A stretch of 64,000 nt of DNA from Heterobilharzia americana (lineage: Eukaryota > Platyhelminthes > Trematoda > Strigeidida > Schistosomatidae). Location: assembly GCA_944470555.2 (NCBI GenBank), contig OX104134.1, positions 48,296,691-48,360,690 of the forward strand. Reading direction: 5' to 3'. This document shows, in pieces, positions 21,443-32,290 of this stretch. The notes beneath the pieces were generated by a model that worked only from the letters and a program-made list of their open reading frames with translations, was not told the origin of the DNA and did not search any database. Made by a program: the position numbers and the translations under genes. Numbering within the stretch: position 1 is the stretch's first letter; the number at the start of each line of letters is the position of its first letter.

Positions 21443-21492
21443 GTTACCAGTTTGATGAGGCCTGTAAACTGGCTTCTCCCATGTTAAATTCA
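21443..21492 (+). repeat. Short repeat with CCAGTTT/AAACTGG hairpin, copy 2
   Basis: CCAGTTTGATGAGGCCTG then TAAACTGGCTTCTCCCATGTT. It shares the hairpin and the downstream CCATGTTAAATTCA-like tail with copy 1, in the same orientation. A weaker third match lies near 19675-19700. Confidence 0.45.
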
Positions 21493-23968
21493 TAACTTCA
21501 GGATACACATATTTATTTATTTATTTATAATCTTCTTAATCGGCCCTTGAATCTGCATTGTGAGGTGGACGTGGCTGTCCCGGATCAAGCAGTCATCATA
21601 CATTTTGGAGCTGCCCTTACCATCACTGCTGATAATACCGGTAAGGGATCCACAAATTACTATCCACTTGTTCAGGCCAGTAACATGAAAGACTGTATTG
21701 TAAAAAGCGTACCAGATATCCATGAAGGGATACTCAGGAATTTTTGGACGACCATTTCGTGGTAAGCGGCCAACATATTAGTGATAAGAGGTCTGCAAGC
21801 TAACTAGAGCCTATAAACATTCATAGATACTCTGAGTGCCCCTTCTGCGTGAGCTCATTTAGCTGATGGGAAGCCTACACCTGCATTTACGTGAGAAGCG
21901 TTTTTAAAATGGACATTCGGCCTACGTCTGGTAAACCCAGATACTTAAGGAGCAAAGACGAGTGATACCAGGGATAAAATGTTGTTGTTTTCTGCAAAAA
22001 TTCTGGAAATTACATGTACACTCTCGATCTTTGCCATCACGTGTTGAAACCACAGCACCGGCTGCCTTGGTGCATAAGTGAATCCGTATGCAGCGTGAAC
22101 CCGTCACTGCCGCTCAGGCATTGTGGGCTTTCTTCCCTGTCATTGTTGCGAACAAAATCCAAGTATTTCGGTCCGAAAGCAAGAACCATGTTCACGCGAT
22201 CTGGACAAGTTCCTGAGTCCTTTTGTATAGTTTACCAAATTTCACCTGATCAAGTGCAGTCAAAAAATGTATTTCAACAATATCAAAGCACAAATTCAAG
22301 TGATAAACCTGTGGTATCACTAAATAACAACGAGTTACATCAAAATTACCGAAGCACCTCATCATTGTGGCCAGGTGACCATACAGTCCAATGATTTCTC
22401 TAGTACGGAATACTTACTGTACAGAGAAAAAATGATTAACTAAATAGAACAGCCAAGTATCTGAGGATTCATAACAAAACAATGTCAAAATTTATTCTAC
22501 AAGAATCGAATGGGACAACAAACGTTTCGAGTGGACAGCCAAAGAATAAACAGTCACATCACAGAGCAATCTTCCGTTGAAACGAACAAAAGGTGGTGAA
22601 CAGCAAGATATTGCATTGTTGTCAGCAGTCCAGCATCACACAGTAGGAAATTGGAGTATTAGGGACAAGTATTGGTTGAAACGAAGACCAATAATAGGGG
22701 GACAAGGAAAGAAGATGGGAAAATGTTAAAGCACTATTACACGCGCCAGGGATAAAGGATAACTTTCACAAAGAGAAAGCGGAAGTATCCAGATAAATAC
22801 CAATACTGTCAAACAGAGTACTTTGGAGGGATTTTAAAATCATTCATTAAGTTACAGGTATCCTCAGCAACTCCCTCTGTCTGGATGGATATGTTGATGA
22901 AATTCCTTTTGTTAGTTTGCATAGGAAGGAAGGAATAACTTATGAAAAAGTCATTCTAGAAATACTTGACTCGTTTTAACTGGGAGTGAGCAACGGAGAG
23001 GATGCGTTTAATACAAGCTACTTGAATTTTCTCATCCAAACGAACCCGCTAAATCGGTCGCAGATGAAAAGCATGCTATGAAAAGGCAACTTTGAACTAC
23101 CTGGTTAAAAATTCCCACCGCCTGATAAAGCAAGGTAATCTCGCTTCCCAGCATACTGCTATTTTAAACCTGCTTACAAGGACTCATGTACTTGAATGTG
23201 TCCAACTTCTGGAAAAAGCAGAATAGTTTATCAACCGAAACCATACTGCTCCTGAAGCATCAAGTTGATGCTCGTATTTTGTATATATGACAGGTCCCTA
23301 CAATGCCAGAGTCAATGGAACCTCATAACAACAAGTGCTCAGTGTTTAGCAGCTATCTGCCGCGAACTGTGACAAGTGCAGATCAATCAGCAGTTATCTG
23401 TAGTTTCTGAATACGGAAAAAGCAGTGCAGAACAGAGCGCTGTTTAGAAGCTAGGTATGAATCGTGCCTACAGATCAGGATGAGCGAAATACCTGACTGA
23501 TGGGTCAAAAAGAAGCAACGCAACGCAGCAGGCATGGATGTTTGGCCGCATACCGTAGGCTTGAAAAGTAGACTGAAACTATTAGGGTAGGCATATGTGT
23601 TCAAAATTGTCGGCGTGTTTATGGCTTAGCTGATTTGAGTGAGAAGATAAACACTGTGAGAAACATTTTGGTAGAAAATGGATAAGCATCATTGTTCGTA
23701 GATAAAACACCAAGTGGAAACCATCAGTTTTCGTAACGAAGAGACATTAAATATGAACCTTTACCTCAAAGTTGATTTAACGGTTTTAATTCTGACGGTG
23801 AAGTACATTAAACACTACAAGCGGTGCGTTCGAAACTGTTTCAGGTTAACGTGGTTCCTATCACTTGCTCTGGATTGGTTATTCTGTGTAGTGTGATGTC
23901 TAGTACTATCTAAAAAATAGTAGTACAAACGTGTATCACATTCGGTTGGTGAATTTGTTTGGCTTTCT

Positions 23969-24790
23969 GTGTTAAACTTACCTCTCGTTGATGCAACAGA
24001 AAAACCAAAAATCCATGCCTTATCTATGGGAAGCAATAAAGCTGAGCGCTCGAAAACGGACTGTCTCAATGATAATTTTAAAACAAGTGCTTCAGGATCC
24101 GTCTCTGAATGCAGTGAGGTAGATGTCTTGTCCTGTAGTTTGGTAACAGGAGAGATTATTTTCCGTAAACCGATCATCAGAGCCTCAGACATTGTCTCTG
24201 GAATGGATGCAAGACTCGGAAAAAACCAAAATGACATTGCCAATACTAGGATTATCACAGATGATATCCAGGGGAGGCTGAAGAACTCCCGATTGGTTTG
24301 TTTGTTTGGCCAAACCAACTATCATGTAACAACTTGCAGAAGGCCAACAGCTTGGTAGATTTCATTGCTACTGAGATGATAAAGCGATTGTCATCGTCTC
24401 AGCAAGCCATAGTGTACGATGTACCTGATAACGCACACTTAGAAACAGCTAGGGGTAAGATCCTACGAGCATGAGACATGGTAAATACACCTTGCAAGTG
24501 TAAACGTTTACGCAAGAAACTTTCACAGGACAATTACCGTATTATGCAAAAAAAATTATTGGGCTGCAGACCACCATCAGAGCTAACTGCAATTTAAAAG
24601 AAATTGTCACTATCCCAGGTAGAACACCATGTGAAAGTAGGAAGCACCTTAAGAATGATTTTGGCTTTTCCTTCTACAGTTTCAGGAGGTATATGAAAGC
24701 ATGGAAGGAACGCACGACCGCAAATAAGTGTGTAGTTATCCTCCGGAATCACCTGAGAAACAGGCACTTATGGACCTTGATGCGACTCCA
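23969..24790 (+). pseudogene. Possible LINE ORF1 remnant
   Basis: 129 open residues at 23969-24358, then a frame with AIVYDVPDNAHLETARGKILRA and CKCKRLRKKL near 24405-24520. The mix of a Ser/Asp-rich segment and a basic, RNA-binding-looking segment suggests ORF1 of a non-LTR element, and LINE-C lies downstream on the same strand. No diagnostic domain is visible, so this is a weak call; a host exon is not excluded. Confidence 0.3.
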
Positions 24791-25021
24791 TTGAAATTCG
24801 CAGATCCTGAGGGTTCCACTCCCTAGACTAACCACCCTGGCAAAGTATAGTGAGCATTCCATCAGAGGATAGGCTCAGACCAGAAAGTCCTCAGTCAAAA
24901 CTCAGGAACTTAAACCAATCACCAACACTAGACAGACCAATTTTAAGCGTATTTTGTCTAACGACGGTGAAGAATATTTCGTTCTTAAGAGGGCTTCAAC
25001 ACAAATACCTACTACCAACCG

Positions 25022-25392
25022 GCAACGTAGTAATAATAATGTATATTTCATAAAACATAAGTTACATAAGTACAAAGCAGTTTACAGGTTCGATCATTTT
25101 TGCAATGAGAAATGGCTATTGTGTACAATGTTAAGCTATACATTAGGTACCGTTATTCATGGCACATAAGAGGTGCGTCTACAGAAAGAACGTTAATGCT
25201 TCCCCGAATTATTATTCAGCGTACTGAAGCAAGCCCAGTTCGAAATTTGGAATTACTCGGCTATTGTCTGAATCTACCAATATTCTTTGGAAATGGGGCA
25301 GGTAGTACAGTCATGACCTTGGGGTGTGTACGTTCGTCATAAAGTTTTGATGGCATGGTGCACACTGACAAATGCGATTGCTAGGGTGGAGT
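25022..25392 (+). repeat. Dispersed repeat R, copy B (middle and tail)
   Basis: 25022-25200 resembles 1030-1215 of copy A. 25300-25392 resembles 27245-27345 of copy C (GACCTTGG, GTTCGTCATA, GGCATGGTGCAC). It ends where LINE-C coding similarity starts. Confidence 0.5.
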
Positions 25393-25394
25393 AC

Positions 25395-26640
25395 TTGGAA
25401 AAGGGGAAGCACTTAGTGACGCTCAACATGTCTTCAGAAAGGGTAGGTTCTGCGCCGCAAACATTCTGGAGGCAGGTGATAAGTGGACGGCGTGCCGGGA
25501 CCCCCAAATTCCTGTCCATGTTATTTTCCTGGATTTTACTAAGGCCTTCAACACGGTTTCACACACCGTTCCTATTCACGAAATAGCAAGTTTGGGCATC
25601 AAGGAACTAGTGCTTTCATGGTTACAGGACCATCTAGACGGCAGACAGTTCTGCACAAAAGCCAACAGAGTTTGCTCGACCTGGAGGACATCATCATCTG
25701 GTGTATCACAAGGAGCGATTCTGGGTCTACTGCTATTCCTTCTTTTCGTGAACGACCTCCCACTGAATCTTAGCTCCCCAATTCTACCTGACGCAGACGG
25801 TGTTAAGTTACGGAGAGCTGTGACGTCAGAAACAGAATCAAGTGCACTGCAAAGTGACCTCAGATTACTTGCAGAGTGGGTGGATAGTAATGGACTTGCA
25901 TTTAACCTAGATAAGTGCCGAGCCATGTTTCTCCGCACCCCAGACTCTCAGAAAGTATCCTATTCTCTCTGTGGAACACAACTCTCCCACACCACCACGG
26001 AGAAAGGCCTAGGACTAATACTGACTGACAAACTAGACACCAGCCCCAATTATCCAGGAGATGCCTACAGAGTACTGCACTTCATGCGCAGACAACTGGG
26101 CGCCCTGACCCCAGAACTCTTTGAAGCTGTATGAGACCTATATTCGACCCTAGCTAGAGGTACACAACGTCATTGCACCACTATATCTGAAAAGAGACGC
26201 GAATCTCCTAGGGAAAGTCCAAAGGTGAGCTACGAAGGGTGTCATGGGAATGAGGCGAAAACCGTATCAGGACAGGCTGAGAGATCTAGGGCTCTACTCC
26301 CTAAGCTACCTTAGACTACGTGGTGACTTGATAACGGCATGCAAAATACTCAGTAACCCAAGTCATCCGAACAGCGCAATCCTACCGAACGGCCACTATG
26401 GCGATCCTCGGGTAACCCGAGGAGAGTCGCTCACCGAGGAGAGAAAACCCGTGTACGATCACACTTCTCCTCCCTGCCAGTTTGCAGCCACTGGAACGCA
26501 TCGCCTGCCGAGATCGCTACCGCTCCGTCTGTTGACAGCTTCAAGAAGAGGTTGGACAGTTACGCAGCGACGCACGGTTTGCGCTCATCCAACTGGGTTA
26601 AGGACTAGGCTGACACGATCTACTAACTCAGTATGACCAA
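25395..26640 (+). pseudogene. LINE-C reverse transcriptase and C-terminal domain
   Basis: The first segment (25395-25591) includes LDFTKAFNTV-like sequence in a shifted frame. 25592-26134 is 180 open residues with FCTKANRVCSTWRTSSSGVS, GAILGLLLFLLFVNDLP, then PDADGVKL in place of the usual YADDVKL (the catalytic pair is DG, so inactive), then LDKCRAMFLRTPD. The C-terminal segment 26244-26636 has KPYQDRLRDLGLYSLSYLRL, the conserved family tail. Several frameshifts separate these pieces. Confidence 0.83.
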
Positions 26641-27060
26641 CCATTACTGAACACCTTGTGAAACCACTATCACTGAGAACTCGGCCTAACCTTATTCCTT
26701 CCCATAGACGTCCCCTCCGGTTACCGTCCCCTACTAAAAGAATTACTGTATTCCCATTCGTCCTATCGTGTTGTTTATTATTCTTCCTTCTGACTTTAAG
26801 TTCTCAAACTTTCACAAAAGCTCTCCCTATCACCTATTCCCCATAAACCTACCAATCTTTCTTCTTCCATACCGCTTTCTTTCTCCTGATCTTTTTTGTA
26901 CTTTTCTTCCTTTCTGTTTTCCTTTTCAATTTTGTCCTTCTCTGCACTTATTTTTCATCTCCCTTCTACAACCGACCTGGCCAATTGTCTGCTGGCACGA
27001 CACTTGGGGAACCAATCTGCACCACAGTCCTCGGAAGAAAAGCAAACAAACGAACAACAC
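26641..27060 (+). other. LINE-C pyrimidine-rich 3' UTR
   Basis: Strongly C/T-biased on the plus strand between about 26760 and 26970, then a terminal CTGCACC...CAAACAAACG stretch. Open frames here are compositional artefacts. Confidence 0.6.
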
Positions 27061-27350
27061 TCCCTACAAATTTAACCAACACCTAACCACCCGTCGAGCT
27101 AACCAGAGCTTCAGCAGTCGAGTGGGTAAACCTACTGCATTGGAGTCCACCTAAGACCTGGAACCGTTCCGCAAGACCTAGAAGCGAGCGTGAGGAAATC
27201 AGTTGGTTTACACTAGCTCATAAAAAGATATGGGATATTGGGCAGCTGGTACAGCAATGACCTTGGCGTGCGCGCGTTCGTCATAGAGTTTTGGTGGCAT
27301 GGTGCACGCTGAAAAATTGAGTTACTAGGATGCCGCATGGATGCAGGACT
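27061..27350 (+). repeat. Dispersed repeat R, copy C (head and tail, middle deleted)
   Basis: 27115-27190 matches the head of copy A (TACTGCATTGG, CTGGAACCGTTCCGCAAGACC). 27245-27345 matches the tail of copy B. The middle seen in A and B is absent, so this copy seems internally deleted. Confidence 0.5.
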
Positions 27351-27599
27351 GGCTAGGTAAACCTATGAAATGAATAACAAAAGCAAAGGGTAGATAATAA
27401 AACGTGTTACATGCTAAGAAGATCCACCGACAAGCAGTACATTTATCAATCAAGGGTAAAGAGATTACTTTAAGGGAAGAATTTTAAGAAATAGGTGTCA
27501 AGTCATGAGATCAGTTAGGTTGTGAAGAAATGTAGGCTGCATCATAGTAGCTACAGAGTTCACTGTTGCAAGTCGTGTCGCACTCCGCTTCCTCTCCCC

Positions 27600-29280
27600 C
27601 CTTGGTCAGTTTCCTCTTTCCCAATTAGATTTTATCTTAACCTGTGCATTTAGTTTTCGGTATTGTATACTTTTGCCATTGACGTTAGTCTCTCTTGAGT
27701 CTAGGCGCCAGTGGCACCACTTTACATGCCATTGCCGCTTGTGATTTGGCCGTCAAAGAATTGATGAGAATCGTTAGATAGGAGGAGTTCATTAAGCAAC
27801 CGTCGAAACTGGCTGAGATCGACATACTCGTATAGGAGCGGAAAGTTTGTTCCACAGCATACTGTATTGAGTTATGGGAGACCTACATCGAAGTTTTGAG
27901 CGATGCTTATTTATTGGGATGGAGTGCTTGCTATAACGCAGGCTATATGCCGGTGTTGATTTAAAAGTAATAGCACACTTCGTTTTAAAGTTTCCAAATA
28001 AAAGGCGAGAAAGAAAGGTTAGGTTGAGCTTCAGGCATCTCAGCCACAGTGATTCTAGTTCTGGTTTTCCTCACCTTGCTTCGTAGGCAAGTCCTTCGTT
28101 ATGTAGTAGTAGGCGCTGAGTAAGGTTCTGTTGGATATTCTCTACTCGAATTCTATCCGATGCTTTCATGTTACTACGGATAAATGTGCAATGCTTTAAT
28201 ATTGGGCGAACCATAACTTTGTATTGTATAGGTTTTGCCTCAGGTGTGAGTATGTTTCTGTGTAGAAGACCAATGAGTCTTCCGCCCTTGGAAACCATTG
28301 AATCTGCATACTCCGTAAAGGTCAAACTCTGGGAGTAAGCGATTCCGAGGTTTCTCACAGTGTTGTATATGTGCAGTGAGATGTCACCTAGGTGTAGTGT
28401 TACTTCTGGGTGGGATTTATTGAGATGGAGGATGCCGCTTTCATTTGGGTTTAGAGGGAGCTGCCAGGTCACGCTCCATGTGAGTATTCTCCTCAGATCT
28501 TCTTGTGTTTGAGAGAAACCTTGTGTTAGTGCTGCACGAGAAATGCTGTAGACTATCTTCAAGTAGTCTGTGAAAAGGTAAGGTATGCCATCTCAGGTAA
28601 CACTGCAAATATCGTTTACGTAGATTAGGAAAAGTAACGGTCCTAGCACACTGCCCTGGACGACACCACTTTGTATAGGTCTAGGGGAGGAGTAGCAATT
28701 ATTGAATTTTGCTACTTGGAAGCGACCCTCTAAAGATGTTCTAAGCCAGGACAGTAACGGGTCTCGGAAACCATATGATTGCAACTTAGTGACCAGGCGT
28801 TTGTGAGGCACCTTATCGAATGCTTGCTTGAAGTCTAAGAAAAGGGTAGTTACAAATAGGCCTTGGTCACGCTTGCTTGTAACGTCGTCTAGACAGTCAA
28901 GGTAGCTGGTAGCGTATGACCGGCCTTTCTGGAATGCATGTTGTGTTGGTGAGAGTAATTGGTTTGTCGTCATGTAGTCGACAACTTCTTTCACAACCAC
29001 CTTTTCCATAGTCCTAGATACTACTGACGTAGTTTATAGGTCGGTAGTTTTCTATATTGGATGTTGGTCCACATTTATGCTTGGGATATATGTATGACAG
29101 TTTCCAGTCCTCAGGGTAATTGCCACTGGAGAGGGACGTATGAAAGAGCTGCAAGAGAATTAGCGGTGCATCTTCGCCACCTCTTTTTAGCAAGACGGTT
29201 GGAATTCCAACAGGTCCATTACTGTATGAGGTTCGAAGTGATGCTTTAGCTAGGTAAATGTTTTGTTGAGTGAAGAGCAC
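27600..29280 (-). pseudogene. LINE-B reverse transcriptase and C-terminal domain
   Basis: 29280-29014 carries the RT start (NGPVGIPTVLLKRGGED, YPEDWKLSYIYPKHK). 29009-28593 has LLSPTQHAFQKGRSYATSYL, TLFLDFKQAFDKVPH (first catalytic Asp) and GVVQGSVLGPLLFLIYVNDI. A stop follows, then 28562-28071 contains the thumb and C-terminal part. The catalytic FADD reads FTDY (28563-28574, minus), so the second Asp is Tyr. The C-terminal region can be followed to about 27600. Inactive. Confidence 0.86.
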
Positions 29281-29285
29281 AGTAC

Positions 29286-29895
29286 TTATCGAGTGAATTG
29301 ATGTTGACGGTGCACCACTGAATTTTGTTTCACCCTTGTGTGTAAAGCGGCTAGCAAACTGGTAACTGAACAGCCCCAGATTTGTAGTGGGTCGTCGTGG
29401 AGGATCCCGTTGTCTATGAGTAAACTAAGAGCAGTATTTCTGGAGCTGCTTATCCGGGTTTTCATCGGTTTCACTAGTGCTTCTGCATTACTAGTTTTAC
29501 TGCATTGAATGCGTTCTTGTTTAACAGCTTCTGGTACCCTTTCTACCTTGAATGTATCATGCGTGTTTTTGAGTATGACGAGCGATGAAAAGTCATCCTG
29601 CTTATAGTATTCTCTGCCGTGGTCACGCATGCGGCTGCGTACTTCCGTAGGTATATAGTCAACTCTGTTTTTCTTCATTTCTCCTTGGAGCGGGTGGAGC
29701 AATGCAGTGCTGAGCTGTGCCTATATATTCATAGAATAGATGACAGAGTTCTTTGGCTGAACTGTTGGTGAAGTAGGGGCTCCAATCTAGGCAGCTCAGA
29801 AGCGATTGCAGTTCTTCCCATTTAGCATACTTGTAGTTTCTAGTTAGAACTGTTCCTGTCTTTTCGGCTGGATATGTTGGAGTATCCATATTCAA
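29286..29895 (-). pseudogene. LINE-B endonuclease-RT linker
   Basis: Two overlapping frames (29895-29659 and 29702-29286) between endonuclease and RT, with NYKYAKWEELQSLLSCLDW and a Lys/Arg-rich MLHPLQGEMKKNRVDYIP segment. The position and composition resemble the linker of CR1-like ORF2. No catalytic residue is expected here. Confidence 0.6.
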
Positions 29896-29959
29896 TCTTG
29901 TGATCGCTACCTGGAAATTGTGTACCTACTTGGAGTTTTGGGTGTGGTTCCGTTTGTGA

Positions 29960-30540
29960 AGACTAAGTTCAGGACACTATTGTGCCTGGTAGTGTGTTCC
30001 ACATGTTGTTGCTAACCCTGCATTTCAAGAATGCTTATAAATATATCAAGGCGCTTTGGATAGCTTATTGGTTTCCACGTTATATCTGGCATGTTAAAGT
30101 CACCACATATGAATTTTGCTGTGTGGCAGTCTTGCAACACGAGCGAACAGGCTTGTTAGCTTGTCGTCGTTTTGGACTGAGGAGGAAGGGGGTCGGTAAA
30201 TGCATCCTATTATGAGATATGTGGAGTCAGTAAGTTTGGCAATGACCCACACTGAGTCGTCATTCTCGTTTAGCCCAGAGGTTGAGCACTGCGTGGCAGT
30301 GATGTTAGACTTTATACAGATAATACACCCTCCTCCTCTACCATTTAGTCTGTCCCTCCTGAAGAAGGAATAGTCGTCGATAGAGATCAGAAATATCAGA
30401 GGTACACCATGCTTCTGTAATCATTATCACGGACGGATCACAAATCACGAGAGCAGTATCATCTCTTTCATTTTGTTGCGTACAGAGTGGGCGTTAATCA
30501 GGCAAAACGAGAGTGAGTTAAGAGTACAAAAGTGTTTGGA
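29960..30540 (-). pseudogene. LINE-B endonuclease domain
   Basis: Minus-strand frames give CLINAHSVRNK (LINE endonuclease start), FFRRDRLNGRGGGCIICIKS, LIIGCIYRPPSSSVQND and ICGDFNMPDITW (catalytic GDFN). The layout matches LINE-A. The intervening catalytic Glu motif is broken by stops near 30400-30440. Confidence 0.78.
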
Positions 30541-31560
30541 TATGTCTCGAAAAAAGTCAGCACCTCTGTACATACCTTGTGGGACCTTTGCGTACATCGT
30601 GCTAGCGATGTCGTGACCATTAGTACAGGGCGACGACTCGGTACTATTTACCTCTGAAGGAACCAGGTATTCACCACATTGTGATTGGTATAGAGACTGT
30701 TGGTCAAGTTAGAGAGCAGACTATCCGACAGCATCCGGATCACCTACATTACTGGTGGTGTTGCAGCCGTAGGCTGTCCGAGAAAACCCTGTTCGCAGGA
30801 AGCAACGGGGATTGATAGATTGTATGGCATGCCTATCTGCTGGCTGCCGTACACATTGTGGCCATAGCCAACTTCATATTCACTAGGTTTTCCCTTGGGG
30901 TATCTATTGAAAGTGTCCTTCAGTGGTATGTGACCCACGTTTTGCGGCATATGGGTGAGGTGGAGAGCATAGTCTGTGGCTGCCACTCGGCTCACTATCC
31001 AATAACTGTGACCTTTGAGGGGTCTGGCCGTGGTGCGTCTGTTGGTGACCGCAGAAATGTTAAGAAATATGGATCACCTGGACAGTAGTTATTTGGCTTG
31101 GTCATAGGATGAACTGAGAAATAACCTTTGCCACTTTCCTCAGTGTGGCTTTGCGAGGGTGCGATGGTCTTTTGGTTATTCGTATCGCTTTTTCGTCTGT
31201 TGGCTTGGCTACTTAACTGACTTTATGGCAATTTGACTAACCTGGGTGTGTGCATGGGGGGGGGTTGTATAAGAGTGTCCAATGCTATCTGCACTCTGCC
31301 GTCTGCCCATTTGATACATATAAGTTATGTACTGGCTGATGTGGGAGTGGATTAGACTGTTTACACGCTAGGCTTCGGGACGGTCCTATGGTGACAGGGT
31401 GCTTGTGGCTGGTGCTGGGTATGTTTATAGGCTGAGTAACCCCTGGTAACGACATAGTAATGTATCGGTATTTTGTTGGATCGATGGCGTAGTACTTGGT
31501 TTGGTGGTGATTTGTATGACGAGGACTGGTTTTCCACTCCTGTAGATCATTTTTGGGGGA
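30541..31560 (-). pseudogene. LINE-B ORF1/ORF2 junction region
   Basis: Includes an 83-residue open piece (30995-30744) without a known domain, followed in the same direction by the endonuclease. It probably belongs to the N-terminal extension of ORF2 or the end of ORF1. The call is by position; a G-run lies near 31257. Confidence 0.4.
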
Positions 31561-32286
31561 TCATGTGCCTGTGTTCGAGTGTAGTTCGTCGATTTGTCCA
31601 AGCACAGTAACCAGTTCACTAACAGATTGTGTTGCTGTTATGGGTACCACAGCTCGACTAGAGTTAGTAGCCTTTGGCATTTTTGTGTGATCACGTCTTT
31701 GACTAGGTTTTAAGTCTTGTGAAAGTTTAACACTTTCATACGGTGTGGATACACTAATAAGTTGATTGGATGATAGGAAGTGTCTGGTGTGGTAAGAACT
31801 ACTAAGTTTGAACAACAAGGGGCAGGTATATTTCCCCAACTTCTTGCGGAGACGGATAACTTGGTATTCTGCAGAAGATATGTTACAAGACTGCGAACAA
31901 GGCTTTTAGTTGTTGGATCGGTTCGTGGTACATTATATGAAGACATAATTCTTTTATTAACCTCTGTAGCTATGAAATCTAGAACACTCCGTTTTCAATA
32001 GGGTTTCAGTACTGGCTTCTAGATTGGGCTGACAAAGATGCAACAGTGGCAGGATAACGTCAAGCTTAGCGCTCATGTCTTGCAGTGACTTCTGAAAGGT
32101 TATCAAATCTTACTTCTTTTTACGCGAAGTGTTATATAGCTCTGGTATCAAATCGAGTGCCTTAACTTCAAGGCCTCTTCTAGGGCTTGATGTCGAACCA
32201 GTTAGCGGACGTGCTCTTTTAGTTGAGGCGGTTAGATTAAGTTTACGTGTATGCGCAGCACATATACGTTTGTTAGGCTGAACCAT
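31561..32286 (-). pseudogene. LINE-B ORF1-like region
   Basis: From an ATG at about 32286, a basic N-terminus (MVQPNKRICAAHTRKLNLTA and downstream Arg/Lys) leads to RKKK and a TAA stop near 32115. The frame resumes with FQKSLQDMSAKLDVILPLL, which looks like a short coiled coil. Further pieces (31946-31710 and 31839-31561) continue in other frames. A basic start followed by a coiled coil is common in LINE ORF1 proteins. No zinc finger is seen. Confidence 0.5.
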
Positions 32287-32290
32287 GGTG

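Larger units (their letters stand above)
18661..23968. other. Unassigned AT-rich region
   Basis: No recognised gene or element. Open frames are short (up to 126 residues at 22014-22394, plus) and lack family signatures. Two related short hairpin-bearing repeats are listed separately. Host intergenic or intronic DNA and very old repeats are both possible. Confidence 0.4.
25393..27060 (+). mobile_element. LINE-C: 5'-truncated CR1-like LINE
   Basis: Plus-strand CR1-like LINE that begins inside the RT domain (loss of ORF1 and endonuclease, typical 5' truncation). It runs through the C-terminal region and a pyrimidine-rich 3' UTR to a CTGCACCACAGTCC...CAAACAAACG end that is shared with LINE-F. 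It belongs to the same family as LINE-E and LINE-F by the motifs WRTSSS, GAILGxLLFLLFVNDLP and RRQLGALTPEL. Confidence 0.82.
27560..32290 (-). mobile_element. LINE-B: near full-length CR1-like LINE, decayed
   Basis: Minus-strand LINE with ORF1-like region (about 32286-31560), endonuclease (about 30530-29960), linker (29895-29286) and RT plus C-terminal domain (29280 to about 27600). It is the same type as LINE-A (both have GDFNMP in the endonuclease and a similar RT). Stops and frameshifts occur in every domain. No tail repeat or target duplication could be defined. Confidence 0.82.
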
